In this document: one piece after another, positions 63,444 through 64,000 of the stretch
Numbering within the stretch: the stretch's first letter is position 1
How the letters are laid out: every line of letters begins with the position of its first letter
NCBI RefSeq assembly: GCF_051201685.1
Contig: NZ_CP179213.1
Span: 1,488,001 to 1,552,000, forward strand
Direction: 5' to 3'
Source of the DNA: Luminiphilus sp051201685
Lineage (GTDB): Bacteria; Pseudomonadota; Gammaproteobacteria; Pseudomonadales; Halieaceae
Length of the DNA: 64,000 nt
Position numbers and translations under genes: made by a program
Notes under the pieces: generated by a model
The model's database searches: none
Seen by the model: the letters and a program-made list of their open reading frames with translations, nothing else
Told to the model about the DNA's origin: nothing

Positions 63444-64000
63444 ATGAGTTTAGAGAAGGCGATCGCTGCCGACATTCATTGTTTTACGGTGGCGGGCGGC
63501 GCGCAATTGAGTTGCTATCGCTCACAGCCCGAGCACTTAGACCCTGATGCCCGCCCGCTGGTTTTGCTCCACAGCATTAATGCGGCTCCAAGTGCTATTG
63601 AAATGAAGCCGTTATTTGACCACTTTGCCGGTTCCCGAGTGGTTTATGCACCGGATCTGCCAGGGTTTGGTCAGTCTCAGCGCGGTGATTTGCCGTACTC
63701 TCCAGATTTTTATGCTGAGGTAATCAGTGACTTCTTGGGCCAAATTGATGGCCCTGCGCCCGATGTGGTGGCGCTGTCGCTGACAGGAGAGTTCACAGCC
63801 CGGGCGTTGCGGGACAACAGCCCGGAGATTCACTCGCTGACTTTGATTTCGCCAACCGGACTGGGGCGCAATCAGCCGCCTTCTGCGGAGGCGGGTGCGC
63901 GTATCAACCGTATTCTCAATATTGGATGGTTGAGCCGAGGGCTGTGGCGAGCTTTGGTCTCCCGTCGCAGTATTCAGTATTTTTTAAATAAAGCGTTCTA
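63444..64000 (+). CDS. Alpha/beta hydrolase, 5' part (runs off the window)
   Basis: An open frame from an ATG at 63444, six bases after AGGGA, continues to the window edge without a stop (at least 185 residues). It has the hydrolase-fold start LVLLHSINAAPS, the APDLPGFGQS strand-loop, and an elbow DVVALSLTGEF where the usual G-x-S-x-G is altered. The active-site serine would sit in ALSLTG. It is divergent from bchI and shares its PpsR-site-bearing gap, suggesting a photosynthesis-linked role. The function is unknown. Confidence 0.8.
   Translation, partial: MSLEKAIAADIHCFTVAGGAQLSCYRSQPEHLDPDARPLVLLHSINAAPSAIEMKPLFDHFAGSRVVYAPDLPGFGQSQRGDLPYSPDFYAEVISDFLGQIDGPAPDVVALSLTGEFTARALRDNSPEIHSLTLISPTGLGRNQPPSAEAGARINRILNIGWLSRGLWRALVSRRSIQYFLNKAF

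Overview
This window is most of an aerobic anoxygenic photosynthesis gene cluster (PGC) joined to an Entner-Doudoroff/glucose gene block. The organism is very probably a marine gammaproteobacterium of the OM60/NOR5 (Halieaceae) type. That is an inference from three things: the aerobic cyclase acsF with no bchE in the window, a tetraheme reaction-centre cytochrome (pufC), and hexR-ppc, gap and edd-glk-eda-zwf-pgl lying beside the PGC. No rRNA, tRNA, CRISPR array, transposase or integrase was recognised.

Layout. (1) 0.5-18.6 kb, sugar metabolism: ppc and hexR (minus), gap divergent (plus), an overlapping operon edd-glk-eda-zwf-pgl (minus), a large exported amidohydrolase, pgi with a ROK sugar kinase, an SDR and a small membrane protein. 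HexR-like boxes lie upstream of edd and possibly between hexR and gap. (2) 18.5-24.4 kb, PGC edge: a stand-alone BLUF blue-light sensor divergent from acsF, about 1 kb without a recognisable gene, a phenol-hydroxylase-like flavoprotein that looks foreign to the cluster, and two small membrane proteins. (3) 24.1-29.3 kb (minus): ppsR, bchG, a PucC-family gene with an in-frame TGA, bchP and a small membrane protein. (4) 29.5-44.0 kb (plus): bchF-bchN-bchB-bchH-bchL-bchM-lhaA-puhA-puhB-puhC-puhE, then a HemN-like gene; bchH carries a one-base frameshift near its 3' end. (5) 44.0-55.8 kb (minus): crtE-crtF, then bchC-bchX-bchY-bchZ, a pufQ-like gene, pufL-pufM-pufC, two RNA hairpins, pufB-pufA, an intrinsic terminator, and idi. 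(6) 55.8-64.0 kb: crtC (plus), crtI-crtB (minus), bchI-bchD-bchO (minus), and the start of an alpha/beta hydrolase gene (plus) that runs off the window.

How it works together. BchI/D/H insert Mg, BchM methylates, AcsF forms the isocyclic ring with O2, BchL/N/B and BchX/Y/Z reduce the macrocycle, BchF and BchC complete the side chains, and BchG/BchP add and reduce the tail. CrtE/B/I/C/F make acyclic carotenoids; CrtD was not found. PufL/M/C/A/B and PuhA form the RC-LH1 complex, with LhaA and PuhB/C/E as assembly factors. The clearest regulatory signal is a set of TGT-N12-ACA palindromes (the published PpsR/CrtJ consensus) upstream of bchF, bchC, crtE/crtC, crtI and bchI. They occur in pairs 25 bp apart at crtE/crtC and bchI, and a consensus plus near-consensus pair is 26 bp apart at bchC. 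Together with the linked ppsR gene and the BLUF protein, this suggests a light- and redox-responsive regulon.
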